A DNA stretch of 64,000 nt from Enterobacter asburiae (lineage in GTDB: Bacteria; Pseudomonadota; Gammaproteobacteria; Enterobacterales; Enterobacteriaceae), in the NCBI RefSeq assembly GCF_007035645.1, contig NZ_AP019632.1, positions 4,340,001 to 4,404,000 of the forward strand, written 5' to 3'. The position numbers and the translations under genes were made by a program. Each line of letters starts with the position of its first letter. Position 1 is the first letter of the stretch. Shown piece by piece: positions 17,797-27,681 of this stretch. Below the pieces are notes generated by a model. That model searched no databases, was not told the origin of the DNA, and worked only from the letters and a program-made list of their open reading frames with translations.

Positions 17797-18639
17797 ATGC
17801 TCAGTTATCGCCACAGCTTCCACGCAGGCAACCACGCCGACGTCCTTAAACACACCGTTCAGAGCCTGATCATCGAATCGCTCAAAGAGAAAGAGAAGCC
17901 GTTTCTCTATCTGGACACGCACGCGGGCGCGGGCCGTTATCAGCTGAGCGGCGAGCATGCCGAGCGTACCGGTGAATATCTGGAAGGGATTGCCCGCATC
18001 TGGCAGCAGGACGACCTGCCTGCCGAGCTGGAGCCTTACATCGGTGTGGTGAATCACTTCAACCGCAACGGCCAGCTGCGCTACTACCCTGGCTCACCGC
18101 TGATTGCACGCCAGCTGCTGCGCGAGCAGGACAGCCTCCAGTTGACCGAACTGCATCCGAGCGACTTCCCGCTGCTGCGTTCCGAATTCCAGAAAGACAG
18201 CCGCGCCCGCGTGGAAAAAGCCGACGGTTACCAGCAGCTGAAGGCCAAGCTGCCGCCGGTTTCCCGTCGTGGCCTGGTGCTGATCGACCCGCCGTACGAA
18301 ATCAAAACCGACTATCAGGCGGTGGTAACCGGCATCCACGAAGGCTACAAACGCTTTGCTACCGGCACCTATGCCCTGTGGTACCCGGTGGTGCTGCGCG
18401 CGCAAATCAAACGCATGATCAAAGACCTGGAAGCGACCGGCATCCGCAAGATCCTGCAGATCGAGCTGGCGGTACGCCCTGACAGCGATCAGCGCGGCAT
18501 GACCGCCTCCGGCATGATTGTGATCAACCCGCCGTGGAAGCTCGAAGCGCAGATGAACAACGTGCTGCCGTGGCTGCATAAAACGCTGGTGCCCGCCGGT
18601 ACAGGCCACGCCACCGTCAGTTGGCTCGTGCCGGAGTAA
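17797..18639 (+). CDS. rlmJ: RlmJ, 23S rRNA m6A2030 methyltransferase
   Basis: A 280-residue methyltransferase close to E. coli RlmJ (YhiR), which makes m6A2030 in 23S rRNA and was first linked to the use of DNA as a carbon source. SAM-binding LDTHAGAGRYQL lies near residue 40 and the catalytic DPPYE motif near 165. The ATG at 17797 (MLSYRHSFHAGNHADVLKH) matches E. coli; the longer frame from 17683 runs through the REP element and is rejected. gor follows in the same direction. Confidence 0.96.
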   Translation: MLSYRHSFHAGNHADVLKHTVQSLIIESLKEKEKPFLYLDTHAGAGRYQLSGEHAERTGEYLEGIARIWQQDDLPAELEPYIGVVNHFNRNGQLRYYPGSPLIARQLLREQDSLQLTELHPSDFPLLRSEFQKDSRARVEKADGYQQLKAKLPPVSRRGLVLIDPPYEIKTDYQAVVTGIHEGYKRFATGTYALWYPVVLRAQIKRMIKDLEATGIRKILQIELAVRPDSDQRGMTASGMIVINPPWKLEAQMNNVLPWLHKTLVPAGTGHATVSWLVPE

Positions 18640-18710
18640 TCGCAGTCATCGGTGGAAACTATTGATTTCAGGTATACAATCGCGGCAATTCACGATTAAG
18701 GACAAAAGCA

Positions 18711-20063
18711 ATGACTAAGCATTATGACTACATCGCAATCGGCGGCGGCAGCGGCGGCATCGCCTCCATCAACCGTGCGGCCATGTACGGCCAGAAGTGC
18801 GCGCTGATTGAAGCCAAAGCGCTGGGCGGCACCTGCGTGAACGTGGGTTGTGTACCGAAGAAAGTAATGTGGCATGCGGCGCAGATCCGTGAAGCTATCC
18901 ATATGTATGGCCCGGACTACGGCTTTGACACCACCATCAACCGCTTCGACTGGGACAAACTGATCGCCAGCCGTACCGCCTACATCGACCGCATTCACAC
19001 CTCGTACGACAACGTGCTGGGTAAAAATAACGTCGATGTTATCCGCGGTTTCGCCCGCTTTGTGGACGCGAAAACGATCGAAGTGAACGGCGAGACGATC
19101 ACCGCCGATCGCATCCTGATCGCCACCGGCGGTCGTCCGAGCCACCCGAACATCCCGGGCGTGGAATACGGCATCGACTCCGACGGTTTCTTCGAGCTGC
19201 CTGCCCTGCCAAAACGCGTTGCCGTTGTTGGCGCGGGCTATATCGCGGTGGAACTGGCTGGCGTGATTAACGGCCTGGGCGCGGAAGCGCACCTGTTCGT
19301 ACGTAAACACGCGCCGCTGCGCAGCTTTGACCCGCTGATTGTCGATACGCTGGTTGAAGTGATGAACACCGAAGGCCCGACCCTGCACACCAACGCCGTG
19401 CCAAAAGCGGTGGTGAAAAACGCGGATGGTAGCCTGACGCTTGAGCTGGAAGATGGCCGCAGCCAGACCGTCGATTGCCTGATCTGGGCGATTGGCCGTG
19501 AACCTGCGAACGATAACTTCAACCTGGGCGTGACGGGCGTGAAAACCGACGAAAAAGGCTATATCGTCGTCGATAAATTCCAGAACACCAGCGTACCGGG
19601 CATTTATGCGGTCGGCGACAACACCGGCGCGGTTGAGCTGACGCCGGTCGCCGTTGCGGCGGGTCGTCGTCTCTCCGAGCGCCTGTTCAACAACAAGCCG
19701 GACGAGCATCTGGACTACAGCAACATCCCGACCGTGGTCTTCAGCCACCCGCCAATCGGCACCGTCGGCTTAACCGAGCCGCAGGCGCGCGAGCAGTATG
19801 GCGACGACCAGGTGAAAGTGTATAAATCGGCCTTCACCGCCATGTATACCGCCGTCACCTCACACCGTCAGCCGTGCCGCATGAAGCTGGTCTGCGTGGG
19901 CCCGGAAGAGAAGATTGTCGGCATCCACGGCATCGGCTTCGGTATGGACGAGATCCTGCAGGGCTTCGCCGTGGCGCTGAAGATGGGCGCAACCAAGAAA
20001 GACTTCGACAACACCGTGGCCATCCACCCGACGGCCGCGGAAGAGTTTGTGACCATGCGTTAA
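18711..20063 (+). CDS. gor: Gor, glutathione reductase
   Basis: A 450-residue FAD- and NADPH-dependent enzyme that reduces glutathione disulfide in the cytosol. Visible motifs: FAD-binding GGGSGG (residues 11-16), redox pair C42/C47 in [13 protein letters not shown]-binding [11 protein letters not shown] (about 174), FAD GDNTG (about 303), and the C-terminal catalytic HPTAAEE. Length equals E. coli Gor. A terminator follows directly. In K-12 the next genes are ars and acid-resistance genes; here treF follows. Confidence 0.98.
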   Translation: MTKHYDYIAIGGGSGGIASINRAAMYGQKCALIEAKALGGTCVNVGCVPKKVMWHAAQIREAIHMYGPDYGFDTTINRFDWDKLIASRTAYIDRIHTSYDNVLGKNNVDVIRGFARFVDAKTIEVNGETITADRILIATGGRPSHPNIPGVEYGIDSDGFFELPALPKRVAVVGAGYIAVELAGVINGLGAEAHLFVRKHAPLRSFDPLIVDTLVEVMNTEGPTLHTNAVPKAVVKNADGSLTLELEDGRSQTVDCLIWAIGREPANDNFNLGVTGVKTDEKGYIVVDKFQNTSVPGIYAVGDNTGAVELTPVAVAAGRRLSERLFNNKPDEHLDYSNIPTVVFSHPPIGTVGLTEPQAREQYGDDQVKVYKSAFTAMYTAVTSHRQPCRMKLVCVGPEEKIVGIHGIGFGMDEILQGFAVALKMGATKKDFDNTVAIHPTAAEEFVTMR

Positions 20064-20068
20064 TCCTG

Positions 20069-20096
20069 ATGCCCCTCTCCGGAGGGGCATTTTTTT
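20069..20096 (+). terminator. Rho-independent terminator of gor
   Basis: The stem ATGCCCCTC-TCCG-GAGGGGCAT is followed by six T, starting 6 bases after the stop codon. Confidence 0.95.
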
Positions 20097-20244
20097 AACA
20101 TTCATAAATCGTTGCAAAACGAATGCTCCGAAAATAGTGATCTACCGCACATATCCCTCCCCATCTACCGAAGCGAATGTCTACGCTTATAAGACGCCCG
20201 GATAAACCTGTCTTTTGAACACACAACCGGAGGTCCCTATCACC

Positions 20245-21894
20245 ATGTTCAACCAGAAACTACAGGCTACCGAGAACATCGAGTTCGAGATTGCAGAAGA
20301 GCTGCGCTACGAGACCGATCCCTGCGAGTTGAAACTGGATGAAATGATTGAGGCGGAGCCGGAACCCGAAATGATCGAGGGGCTACCCGCCTCCGATGCG
20401 TTGACGCCCGCAGACCGCTATCTTGAACTGTTCGAGCATGTGCAGTCGACGCGGCTGTTTGCGGACAGTAAAACCTTTCCCGACTGCGCGCCGAAGATGG
20501 ATCCGCTGGATATCCTGATCCGCTACCGCAAGGTCAGACGCCACCGGGATTTCGACCTGCGCCAGTTTGTGGAGAACCACTTCTGGATGCCGGAAACGTA
20601 CGGCACAGAATATGTCTCCGACCCGGGACTCTCCCTGAAAGAGCATATTGATAACCTGTGGCCGGTGCTGACGCGCGAGCCGCAGGATCATATTCCCTGG
20701 TCTTCCCTGCTGGCCCTGCCGCAGGCCTATATCGTCCCCGGCGGGCGATTCAGCGAGACCTACTACTGGGATTCCTATTTCTCCATGCTGGGGCTGGCGG
20801 AGAGCGGCCGTAACGATCTGCTCAAATGTATGGCGGACAATTTCGCCTGGCTGATTGAACGCTACGGGCATATCCCCAACGGCAACCGCACCTATTACCT
20901 CAGCCGCTCGCAGCCGCCGGTCTTTGCCCTGATGGTGGAGCTGTTCGAGGAGGACGGCGTGCGCGGTGCGAAACGCTATCTGGACCACCTCAAAATGGAG
21001 TACGCCTTCTGGATGGACGGCGCGGAGTCTCTGCTGCTTAACCAGGCTTACCGCAGCGCCGTGCGTATGCCGGACGGTTCACTGCTCAACCGCTACTGGG
21101 ACGACCGTGATACCCCGCGCGACGAATCGTGGATCGAGGACGTGGAAACCGCGCGCCACTCGGGTCGTCCGCCCAATGAGGTGTATCGCGACCTGCGCGC
21201 GGGGGCGGCGTCCGGCTGGGATTACTCGTCCCGCTGGCTGCGCGATCCGTCGCGGCTCGCCAGCATCCGCACGACGCAGTTTATCCCCATCGATCTGAAC
21301 GCCTTCCTGTTCAAGCTGGAAAGCGCTATCGCCAACATCTCGGCGTCGAAAGGGGATAAAGAGACGGCAGAGGCGTTCCGCCAGAAAGCCAACGATCGCC
21401 GCGCGGCGGTGAACCGCTATCTGTGGGATGAGGAGAGCGGCTGCTACCGCGATTACGACTGGCGACGCGAAGAGCTGGCGCTGTTTTCTGCCGCCAGCAT
21501 TGTGCCGCTGTATGTTGGAATGGCGACGCACGAGCAGGCAGAACGTTTGTCGGATGCGGTCAAGGCGCGTCTGCTGACGCCGGGCGGAATTCTGGCGACC
21601 GAGTACGAAACCGGCGAGCAGTGGGATAAACCCAACGGCTGGGCGCCGCTGCAGTGGATGGCGATTCAGGGGTTCAAGCAGTACGGCAACGACTCGCTGG
21701 GCGATGAGATCGCCTGGAGCTGGCTGCATACGGTGAACCATTTTTATAAGACGCATCACAAGCTGATTGAGAAGTACCACATCGCCAGCAGTACGCCGCG
21801 CGAAGGCGGCGGGGGTGAGTATCCGCTGCAGGACGGTTTCGGCTGGACGAACGGCGTGGTGCGGCGGCTGATTGGGTTGTATGGGGAGCCTTAA
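20245..21894 (+). CDS. treF: TreF, cytoplasmic trehalase
   Basis: A 549-residue GH37 trehalase, the length of E. coli TreF, splitting trehalose to two glucose in the cytosol; no signal peptide is present. Trehalase signatures [14 protein letters not shown] (about residue 175) and [13 protein letters not shown] (about 465) are intact. ATG 20245 (MFNQKLQ) has a good CCGGAGG ribosome site and fits E. coli; a TTG at 20215 is the only longer start. It is convergent with the next gene across a double hairpin repeat. Confidence 0.96.
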   Translation: MFNQKLQATENIEFEIAEELRYETDPCELKLDEMIEAEPEPEMIEGLPASDALTPADRYLELFEHVQSTRLFADSKTFPDCAPKMDPLDILIRYRKVRRHRDFDLRQFVENHFWMPETYGTEYVSDPGLSLKEHIDNLWPVLTREPQDHIPWSSLLALPQAYIVPGGRFSETYYWDSYFSMLGLAESGRNDLLKCMADNFAWLIERYGHIPNGNRTYYLSRSQPPVFALMVELFEEDGVRGAKRYLDHLKMEYAFWMDGAESLLLNQAYRSAVRMPDGSLLNRYWDDRDTPRDESWIEDVETARHSGRPPNEVYRDLRAGAASGWDYSSRWLRDPSRLASIRTTQFIPIDLNAFLFKLESAIANISASKGDKETAEAFRQKANDRRAAVNRYLWDEESGCYRDYDWRREELALFSAASIVPLYVGMATHEQAERLSDAVKARLLTPGGILATEYETGEQWDKPNGWAPLQWMAIQGFKQYGNDSLGDEIAWSWLHTVNHFYKTHHKLIEKYHIASSTPREGGGGEYPLQDGFGWTNGVVRRLIGLYGEP

Positions 21895-21918
21895 GCGGGG
21901 TGCGGTCTGGTGCCCTCA

Positions 21919-22014
21919 CCCCTCACCCTAACCCTCTCCCCAGAGGGGAGAGGGGACTGCACGGTGCGCTCTTCATCTCCCTCGCCCCTATGGGGAGAGG
22001 GCTGGGGTGAGGGG
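21919..22014. repeat. Intergenic hairpin repeat, paired copy 2
   Basis: Two hairpins are joined: CCCTCTCCCC-AGA-GGGGAGAGGG (21932-21954) and a second around CGCCCCTATGGGGAGAGGG. The outer arms CCCCTCACCCTAA (from 21919) and the reverse GGGTGAGGGG (to 22014) also pair, so the whole is a 96-base inverted element between convergent treF and the HEPN-type gene. Confidence 0.85.
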
Positions 22015-22021
22015 AAAAATT

Positions 22022-23611
22022 TTAGCGAATCACCTCATAAATGGCAGTCTGAATGGACTGCCATTTTTTCGTGGTGGCATCCGGCTGCGACTGCGCGCGG
22101 CGAGTGGCCATGTCGAGATCGTGCTGCTGGCGTTTCACCACGGCAGGCACGGTGCAGAACGCTTTGAGATACTCTTTACGAACCGAGGTCAGAGACTCGC
22201 CGTTCGACATGGCGTGGCTGAGCGTGTTGATGAAGCGACGGCACGGCTTCTCTTCCACCATGTTCTGGCGGTAGCGTAGCATCAGCTCCAGCACATCGTC
22301 ATAGCCTGCCGACATCGCCTCTTCGGTCCAGGACAGCTTCCAGTCCATACCGCCCTGCAAAAATAGCAGGGTCACGCGGGTATCGTTGCGGTTAATGGCC
22401 GAGCGGAAATTATTCTCGTCCCAGGTGACCCCCATGCGCGTGAGCGTTTCGCGCGAGGAAGGCGTCTCGCGCATTTCCTGCGGAGGAGCCGCTTCAGCCG
22501 CGCTGGCGGTTGCAGGCTGCGGTTTGCTGCTGGTCACCAGCCAGAAGCCTCCCGCCACGATAGCAATCACCATGACGCCAACCGCCCCCCATAGCGCACC
22601 GGAAATGAGCTGCTCGCGTTGTTCAGGGGTACGCGGCGCGCGCTGGGTCGGCTTTTCAATGGTGTCACGGACTTCAAACAGATCCCCACCGGTGACCCGA
22701 TCCATTTTCTGCGCCTTTTCCCAGAAGGTATGCAATTCGCTGGCATCTACCGCCATGAATCCGGCCGGATTGACGCGCGTTCTCCCCTCTTCAAACGCGC
22801 GCTGAACGGGCCGCGCGATCTGCGCGTAGTAGCTATCCAGCAGCTGAATTTGCGCCGAGCTTAACGTTTTCTGAACGGTGATGCTGTTGCGGATTTGCCG
22901 GATGTCATCGAGGAAGGTTTGCAGCGTTTTGCGCGGCTCAACCAGCAGCGTCAGCATGGACGGGTCGCTGAACAGCGAAGCGTAATAGCGGCTGAACTCT
23001 TTTTTATCCACCAGCATCTGCGCCAGTTCACTGAACATCATGCCGCTCAGGACATCATTGATCTCGCCAAGCTTCAGCCAGCGCCGTACGCGGTCAGCGT
23101 TAAACAGGGTCTTTAGATGGTTGTTCAGCCGCACCTGATCGGGCCAGGCCTGCTGGATGAGTCCTTTAATCATCAGCTCAATCGCGCGTACCTGCTTGTG
23201 CGCCTGCTGCTGCTGGAGTTCGCTTCCCGGTGCCAGGTCGGTGCTGTAGGTCAACAGCGGCTGCTGCAGGCGAAGATGTTCCAGCGCGGTCACAAACCGC
23301 ATCGCCGCAATAAGCTGGTTTTCACTCACATCCTGTCCGCTTTCATACTGCGGAACGCGCTGCTGCAGCAGGCGAAGCTGGAGCGTAAATTCCGACATCT
23401 CGGCATCATTGAGGTTGAGTTTTTTCGCAACGGCTCCCCAGCCGCCCAGAGCTAATCGCGCGCTGTCGAGTTGTTCCAGAAACCAGCGTGGATCTTTTCC
23501 CTCAGAAGCATGTACATTCAGAAGGAGTAAAATTTCCACCGACGCATGGCGAATGACCGCCAGACAGTGTTCAAACTGTTCGCGAATATGATGTGATGTG
23601 CTGAGAGTCAT
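22022..23611 (-). CDS. Uncharacterised membrane protein, STY4199/HEPN-like
   Basis: A 529-residue protein. The first 320 residues are predicted soluble and helical, with no signal peptide. One membrane segment lies at about 337-357 (GALWGAVGVMVIAIVAGGFWL), followed by an Ala/Pro linker and a C-terminal part of about 150 residues, so the C-terminus should be periplasmic. A short stretch (FRSAINRNDTRVTLLFLQGG with a following repeat-like helix) looks ankyrin-like. From memory it resembles the Salmonella STY4199 family annotated with a HEPN domain; I see no clear R-x4-6-H site and assign no function. It is convergent with treF and divergent from the GNAT gene. Confidence 0.6.
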   Translation of the reverse strand: MTLSTSHHIREQFEHCLAVIRHASVEILLLLNVHASEGKDPRWFLEQLDSARLALGGWGAVAKKLNLNDAEMSEFTLQLRLLQQRVPQYESGQDVSENQLIAAMRFVTALEHLRLQQPLLTYSTDLAPGSELQQQQAHKQVRAIELMIKGLIQQAWPDQVRLNNHLKTLFNADRVRRWLKLGEINDVLSGMMFSELAQMLVDKKEFSRYYASLFSDPSMLTLLVEPRKTLQTFLDDIRQIRNSITVQKTLSSAQIQLLDSYYAQIARPVQRAFEEGRTRVNPAGFMAVDASELHTFWEKAQKMDRVTGGDLFEVRDTIEKPTQRAPRTPEQREQLISGALWGAVGVMVIAIVAGGFWLVTSSKPQPATASAAEAAPPQEMRETPSSRETLTRMGVTWDENNFRSAINRNDTRVTLLFLQGGMDWKLSWTEEAMSAGYDDVLELMLRYRQNMVEEKPCRRFINTLSHAMSNGESLTSVRKEYLKAFCTVPAVVKRQQHDLDMATRRAQSQPDATTKKWQSIQTAIYEVIR

Positions 23612-23759
23612 TGTTTTCCTTAAGCGACAACGAAGACATCCGGAATGGGCACGAAACGCCCTTTATTCTTTTTATTTATACGCGGTTAACCATACCTGAC
23701 TTTCTGTTGAAATAAAGTGACAACCCTAAAATGATTTAAAATGTTTCAGGAGAATCTGA

Positions 23760-24299
23760 ATGCCGGTTTTAATTACCTCTCGACTGACCTGTTCGCCCCT
23801 GCAGGAGCAAGACTGGCCCTTTTTTCTGGCGCTACAGCAGCACCCGGACGTGATGCGCTTTGTGGCGGAAGACCGCCCCGCCGCGGCGATCCGCGAGGCG
23901 TTTGATTCGCGCCTGGCCCCATGGGCACCGGGCAGCGCGCACTGGCTTTGTCTCGTCGTGCGTGACACCGCCTCACAGGCCCCGCTGGGCGTTACCGGGT
24001 ATATTCATCGGGAGGAGGACTGCGCCGAAGTGGGCTTCCTTTTCGCACCCGAGGCGCAGGGGAAAGGTTACGGCTTTGAATCCCTGAAAGCGCTTTGCGA
24101 TTACGCTTTTCATCAGGGCGGTATACGGCGGCTCACCGCCACCGTCACCGCGGGAAATGTCGCGTCAAGACGCCTGCTGGAAAAAGCCCGCTTTCGTCTG
24201 GAAGGTGAATTACGCGAGAGCTATTACCTTGCGGGGCGCTGGCAAAATGACTGGCTATTTGGTTTATTACAGCAGGAATACCTGAATAATAATTCCTGA
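23760..24299 (+). CDS. GNAT-family N-acetyltransferase (RimJ/RimL-type)
   Basis: A 179-residue GNAT protein of the Acetyltransf_3 type. The acetyl-CoA loop is visible as FAPEAQGKGYGFESL (about residues 97-111), followed by NVASRRLLEKARFRLEGELRE (N-x4-LLEK-x-GF-like), typical of RimJ/RimL and ribosomal or small-molecule acetyltransferases. The substrate cannot be inferred. AGGAG precedes the ATG at good distance. The start lies 148 bases from the divergent HEPN-like gene. Confidence 0.85.
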   Translation: MPVLITSRLTCSPLQEQDWPFFLALQQHPDVMRFVAEDRPAAAIREAFDSRLAPWAPGSAHWLCLVVRDTASQAPLGVTGYIHREEDCAEVGFLFAPEAQGKGYGFESLKALCDYAFHQGGIRRLTATVTAGNVASRRLLEKARFRLEGELRESYYLAGRWQNDWLFGLLQQEYLNNNS

Positions 24300-24331
24300 C
24301 CAACCGCTTTTTAGCAGATATTTCCCGGACG

Positions 24332-24368
24332 TCGTTTCCTCTTCAGTGTCGCTATTAAGAGGAAACGA
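24332..24368. repeat. Long perfect hairpin between GNAT and SDR genes
   Basis: TCGTTTCCTCTT pairs perfectly with AAGAGGAAACGA (12 bp) around a 13-base loop. No T tract follows on either strand, so it is not a standard terminator. A 23-codon open frame (24456-24527, MKRGYRLWLP...) with a possible GGAGA ribosome site lies downstream; coding is unproven. Confidence 0.55.
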
Positions 24369-24566
24369 ATATCAAACGTCATTCGCTGAAAATATTTTCT
24401 GCCGCCATTGCGTTAATAAATAAACATCAGGGTCTTTCTCTGGAGAAATATCGTGATGAAAAGGGGTTATCGGCTATGGCTGCCTGCGTTCTTTATCACT
24501 GTCAGTATGCAGACACATCCATATTAAGGGTTTCCTTAAGAGGTTCCTTCCCCTTAAGCCCGTGCA

Positions 24567-25324
24567 TCACAGGAACATACCACCTGATACTTCAATACGT
24601 TGCGCATTCATCCAGCCCAATTTATCGCTGAGCAGTGCCGCAATGGCATCGCCAATATCGTCCGGCAGCCCCACCCGTCCCAGCGCCGTCTGCGACGCCA
24701 GCAGCTGATTCAGCTCTGCGTTGTCGCGCACGCGTCCGCCGCCAAAGTCGGTTTCAATCGCGCCCGGCGCAATGATATTGACGGAAATTCCGCGCGCGCC
24801 CAGCTCTTTCGCCTGATAACGCGTCAGCACTTCCATCGCTCCCTTCATGGCCGCGTAGGTCCCAGAGCCCGGCTGGGTAAAACGGGCCAGCCCGCTGGAG
24901 ACGTTGAGGATACGCCCCCGTCGTTAAGCAGCGGCAGCAGGCGCTGGGTCAGGAAGAAAGGTCCTTTGAAATGAATGTTCAGCGCTTCATCAAACTGGGC
25001 TTCCGTCGTGTCGGCATAGGGCGCATATAAACCCGTTCCGGCATTGTTCAATAAATAGTCAAAGGTTTCGCGCTGCCAGACGGTCTTAAGGGTTTCCTGA
25101 AGCTGTCGGGCAAAATGCTCAAAACCCGTGATATCCCCGACGTTGAGCTGTAATGCCGCTGCGTTGACGCCTTTTTCCTGAATTTCATGCACAACATCCA
25201 GCGCTTCCTGCTGGCTACGGTTGTATGTCAGGACAATTCCCGTTCCGTCTGCCGCCAGCTTTAACGCAGCGTTTTTACCCAGACCACGGCTACCACCCGT
25301 CACTAATGCGATACGTTCACTCAT
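24567..25324 (-). pseudogene. SDR-family oxidoreductase gene, frameshifted
   Basis: The N-terminal part (from ATG 25324, MSERIALVTGGSRGLGKNAA) has the NAD(P)-binding TGGSRGLG motif and NNAGTG. The C-terminal part (YQAKELGARGISVNIIAPGAIETDF, ending GGMFL) continues in another frame. The join is at a run of five C (24915-24919, plus strand): one extra base would restore DGG-RILNVSSGLARF and the catalytic TYAAMKG, where Y-x3-K lies. So a one-base loss breaks a gene of about 252 codons in a homopolymer. This is either a true pseudogene or a sequencing error. It is divergent from the LysR gene, its likely regulator. Confidence 0.85.
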
Positions 25325-25443
25325 CATAAACCTCGTTTTGGCTGTTAAGGAGATTGAGAAAGAGCTTATTAGGTGATAGAAAATCAATAAAGATGGGTTA
25401 AAACGCTTCACTGTTTCACCAGAAACAACAATGAGCTTCCTCT

Positions 25444-26343
25444 ATGGATAAAATTCACGCAATGCAGTTGTTCGTCCGCGTCGCGGAACTGGAGAGTTTT
25501 TCCCGCGCGGCCGAAACATTAACCCTGCCGAAAGGCAGCGTCTCGCGGCAAATTCAGGCCCTGGAAAACCGGCTTGGCACTCAGCTATTGCACCGCACCA
25601 CGCGCCGCGTCAGCCTGACGCAGGATGGCATGGTCTATTACGAACGGGCAAAAGATCTGCTGGCAAACCTTGATGAACTCGACGGTATGTTTCAGCACGA
25701 TCCTTCCAGCATCAGCGGTCGGCTCCGCGTGGATATGCCCGTCGGCGTTGCTCGAAATTTAGTCATCCCCAAACTGCCTGCTTTTCTGCAGCACTATCCG
25801 GGCATTGAACTGGAGCTCAGCAGCAGCGATCGTCTGGTGGATGTGATCCGCGAAGGGTTTGATTGCGTGGTGCGCGTCGGCACATTGAAGGATTCAGGGC
25901 TGATTGCCCGTCCGCTGGGCAAGCTGTCGGTGATTAACTGCGCCAGCCCGGATTATCTGGCGCGATTTGGCTACCCGGAAATCCTGGACGATTTAGGCTC
26001 GCACGCCGTCATCCACTACGCCGCGATGCTGGGAACCCGCCCGCAGGGCTTTGAGTTTTATAACGGCAGTGCGACGCAGTGGATAAAAACGGGCGGGGTG
26101 TTAACCGTCAACAGCACGGAAACTTACCAGGCTGCCTGTCTCGCCGGGCTGGGCATTATTCAGGTTCCGCGGGTTGGGGTGCGTGATTTACTGCGCGCGA
26201 AGAAACTGATTGAGATCCTCCCGCAATACCGGGCTGAACCGATGCCTGTCTCCCTGATTTACCCCCACCGCCGCAACCTCTCCCGCCGGGTCCATCTGTT
26301 CATGGAGTGGCTTACCGAACTCACAAAAGCTTACGTGGACTAG
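25444..26343 (+). CDS. LysR-family transcriptional regulator
   Basis: A 299-residue regulator with the N-terminal LysR helix-turn-helix (FVRVAELESFSRAAETLTLPKGSVSRQIQALE) and a periplasmic-binding-protein-like effector domain (about 90-295). The type matches the AaeR/PtrR-like group that controls divergent oxidoreductase genes. The 119-base gap to the SDR gene suggests that it controls that gene. The inducer is unknown. Confidence 0.9.
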   Translation: MDKIHAMQLFVRVAELESFSRAAETLTLPKGSVSRQIQALENRLGTQLLHRTTRRVSLTQDGMVYYERAKDLLANLDELDGMFQHDPSSISGRLRVDMPVGVARNLVIPKLPAFLQHYPGIELELSSSDRLVDVIREGFDCVVRVGTLKDSGLIARPLGKLSVINCASPDYLARFGYPEILDDLGSHAVIHYAAMLGTRPQGFEFYNGSATQWIKTGGVLTVNSTETYQAACLAGLGIIQVPRVGVRDLLRAKKLIEILPQYRAEPMPVSLIYPHRRNLSRRVHLFMEWLTELTKAYVD

Positions 26344-26395
26344 CCGCAAGCTATAATTCAAAAACACATCCAGCTCAACGAAAAGGAAAATGCGC

Positions 26396-27421
26396 GTGAC
26401 GCCGGAAAACAATCCGCAACGACCGACTCAACATTTAGAGTATGACCCCATCAAAAAGATGGAAACCGAGCCTGAAGCGCCCGCAACGCCGGGAACAGCC
26501 AGCAAAGCGCTGGGTACGGTTACCAGCATGGCAGAAAAGATCCAGCAGCTTCCCATGATTGCGCACCTGATACGCGCCACAGAACGGTTTAATGACCGTA
26601 TGGGAAACCAGTTTGGTGCCGCCATCACCTATTTTTCCTTCCTGTCGATGATACCCATCCTGATGGTGTCGTTTGCGGCAGCCGGTTTTGTGCTCGCGTC
26701 GCACCCGACGCTGCTGCAGGATATCTTCACTAAGATCCTGAATAACGTCAGTGACCCGACCCTTGCCAGCACGCTCAAAAGCACCATCAATACCGCCGTT
26801 CAGCAGCGTACCACCGTCGGCATCGTCGGTTTGCTGATTGCCCTTTACTCCGGCGTTAACTGGATGGGCAACCTGCGCGAGGCCATCCGCGCCCAGTCGC
26901 GCGACGTCTGGGAGCGTAAGCCGCAGGACCAGGAGAAAATCTGGGTGAAGTATCTCCGCGATTTTGTTTCGCTGATTGGCCTGCTCGTCGCGCTGATCGT
27001 GACGCTTTCCATTACCTCCGTGGCGGGCTCGGCGCAGCAGATGATCATCTCCGCGCTGTATCTTGATTACATCGAATGGCTCAAGCCCGCCTGGCGCGGC
27101 ATTGGGCTGGCCATTTCCATCTTCGCCAACTACCTGCTGTTCTTCTGGATATTCTGGCGCTTGCCCCGCCATCGTCCGCGCAAGAAGGCGCTGATCCGCG
27201 GCACGTTGATTGCGGCGATCGGCTTTGAGGTGATCAAAATCGTGATGACCTACACGCTGCCGTCGCTGGTGAAATCCCCTTCTGGCGCGGCGTTTGGCTC
27301 GGTGCTGGGACTGATGGCCTTCTTCTATTTCTTCGCCCGTCTGACCCTGTTCTGCGCGGCATGGATTGCCACCGCCGAGTACAAAGGCGACACGCGAATG
27401 CCCGGTAAAACACACCGCTAG
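26396..27421 (+). CDS. yhjD: YhjD, inner-membrane YihY/BrkB-family protein
   Basis: A 341-residue inner-membrane protein of the YihY family, close to E. coli YhjD; a point mutant of that protein lets cells live without Kdo, so a role in lipid or LPS-precursor transport has been proposed. Several membrane segments lie between residues 60 and 325. The GTG at 26396 (VTPENN) is preferred: the AAGGAA ribosome site (26383-26388) is 7 bases away, but only 1 base from the ATG at 26390, and VTPEN aligns with the E. coli start. Confidence 0.92.
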   Translation: MTPENNPQRPTQHLEYDPIKKMETEPEAPATPGTASKALGTVTSMAEKIQQLPMIAHLIRATERFNDRMGNQFGAAITYFSFLSMIPILMVSFAAAGFVLASHPTLLQDIFTKILNNVSDPTLASTLKSTINTAVQQRTTVGIVGLLIALYSGVNWMGNLREAIRAQSRDVWERKPQDQEKIWVKYLRDFVSLIGLLVALIVTLSITSVAGSAQQMIISALYLDYIEWLKPAWRGIGLAISIFANYLLFFWIFWRLPRHRPRKKALIRGTLIAAIGFEVIKIVMTYTLPSLVKSPSGAAFGSVLGLMAFFYFFARLTLFCAAWIATAEYKGDTRMPGKTHR

Positions 27422-27429
27422 CCCCGCTC

Positions 27430-27451
27430 TCGGGCTGAAATTTCAGCCCGA
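27430..27451. terminator. Perfect palindrome after yhjD
   Basis: TCGGGCTGAAA pairs with TTTCAGCCCGA (22-base perfect palindrome) 8 bases after the yhjD stop. The T tract is poor (ATTCATCATTT), so termination is probable but not certain. Confidence 0.6.
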
Positions 27452-27681
27452 TTCATCATTTCAGCATATAAATCCAGTCCGTAACTTTTATTTAACTGAA
27501 AACCAGTTTAATTGACTGATATTTAAAATCTGTGAAGCATTTCATAGACGTGTTTTCGCTGGCCTGAAAATTATCCGCTTTTTGTTGCTTTTATCACCAG
27601 CGCGCGGCTTTGTTACAGATTGAAATGTCGCTTTTGCTGTGCGTAATATGGCCTTTCGTTCGACAAAAATAAGAAAATATT

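Noticed and set aside
21453..21919. Minus-strand frames at the end of treF
   Set aside because: Overlap fully with treF and have no homology signal or ribosome site.
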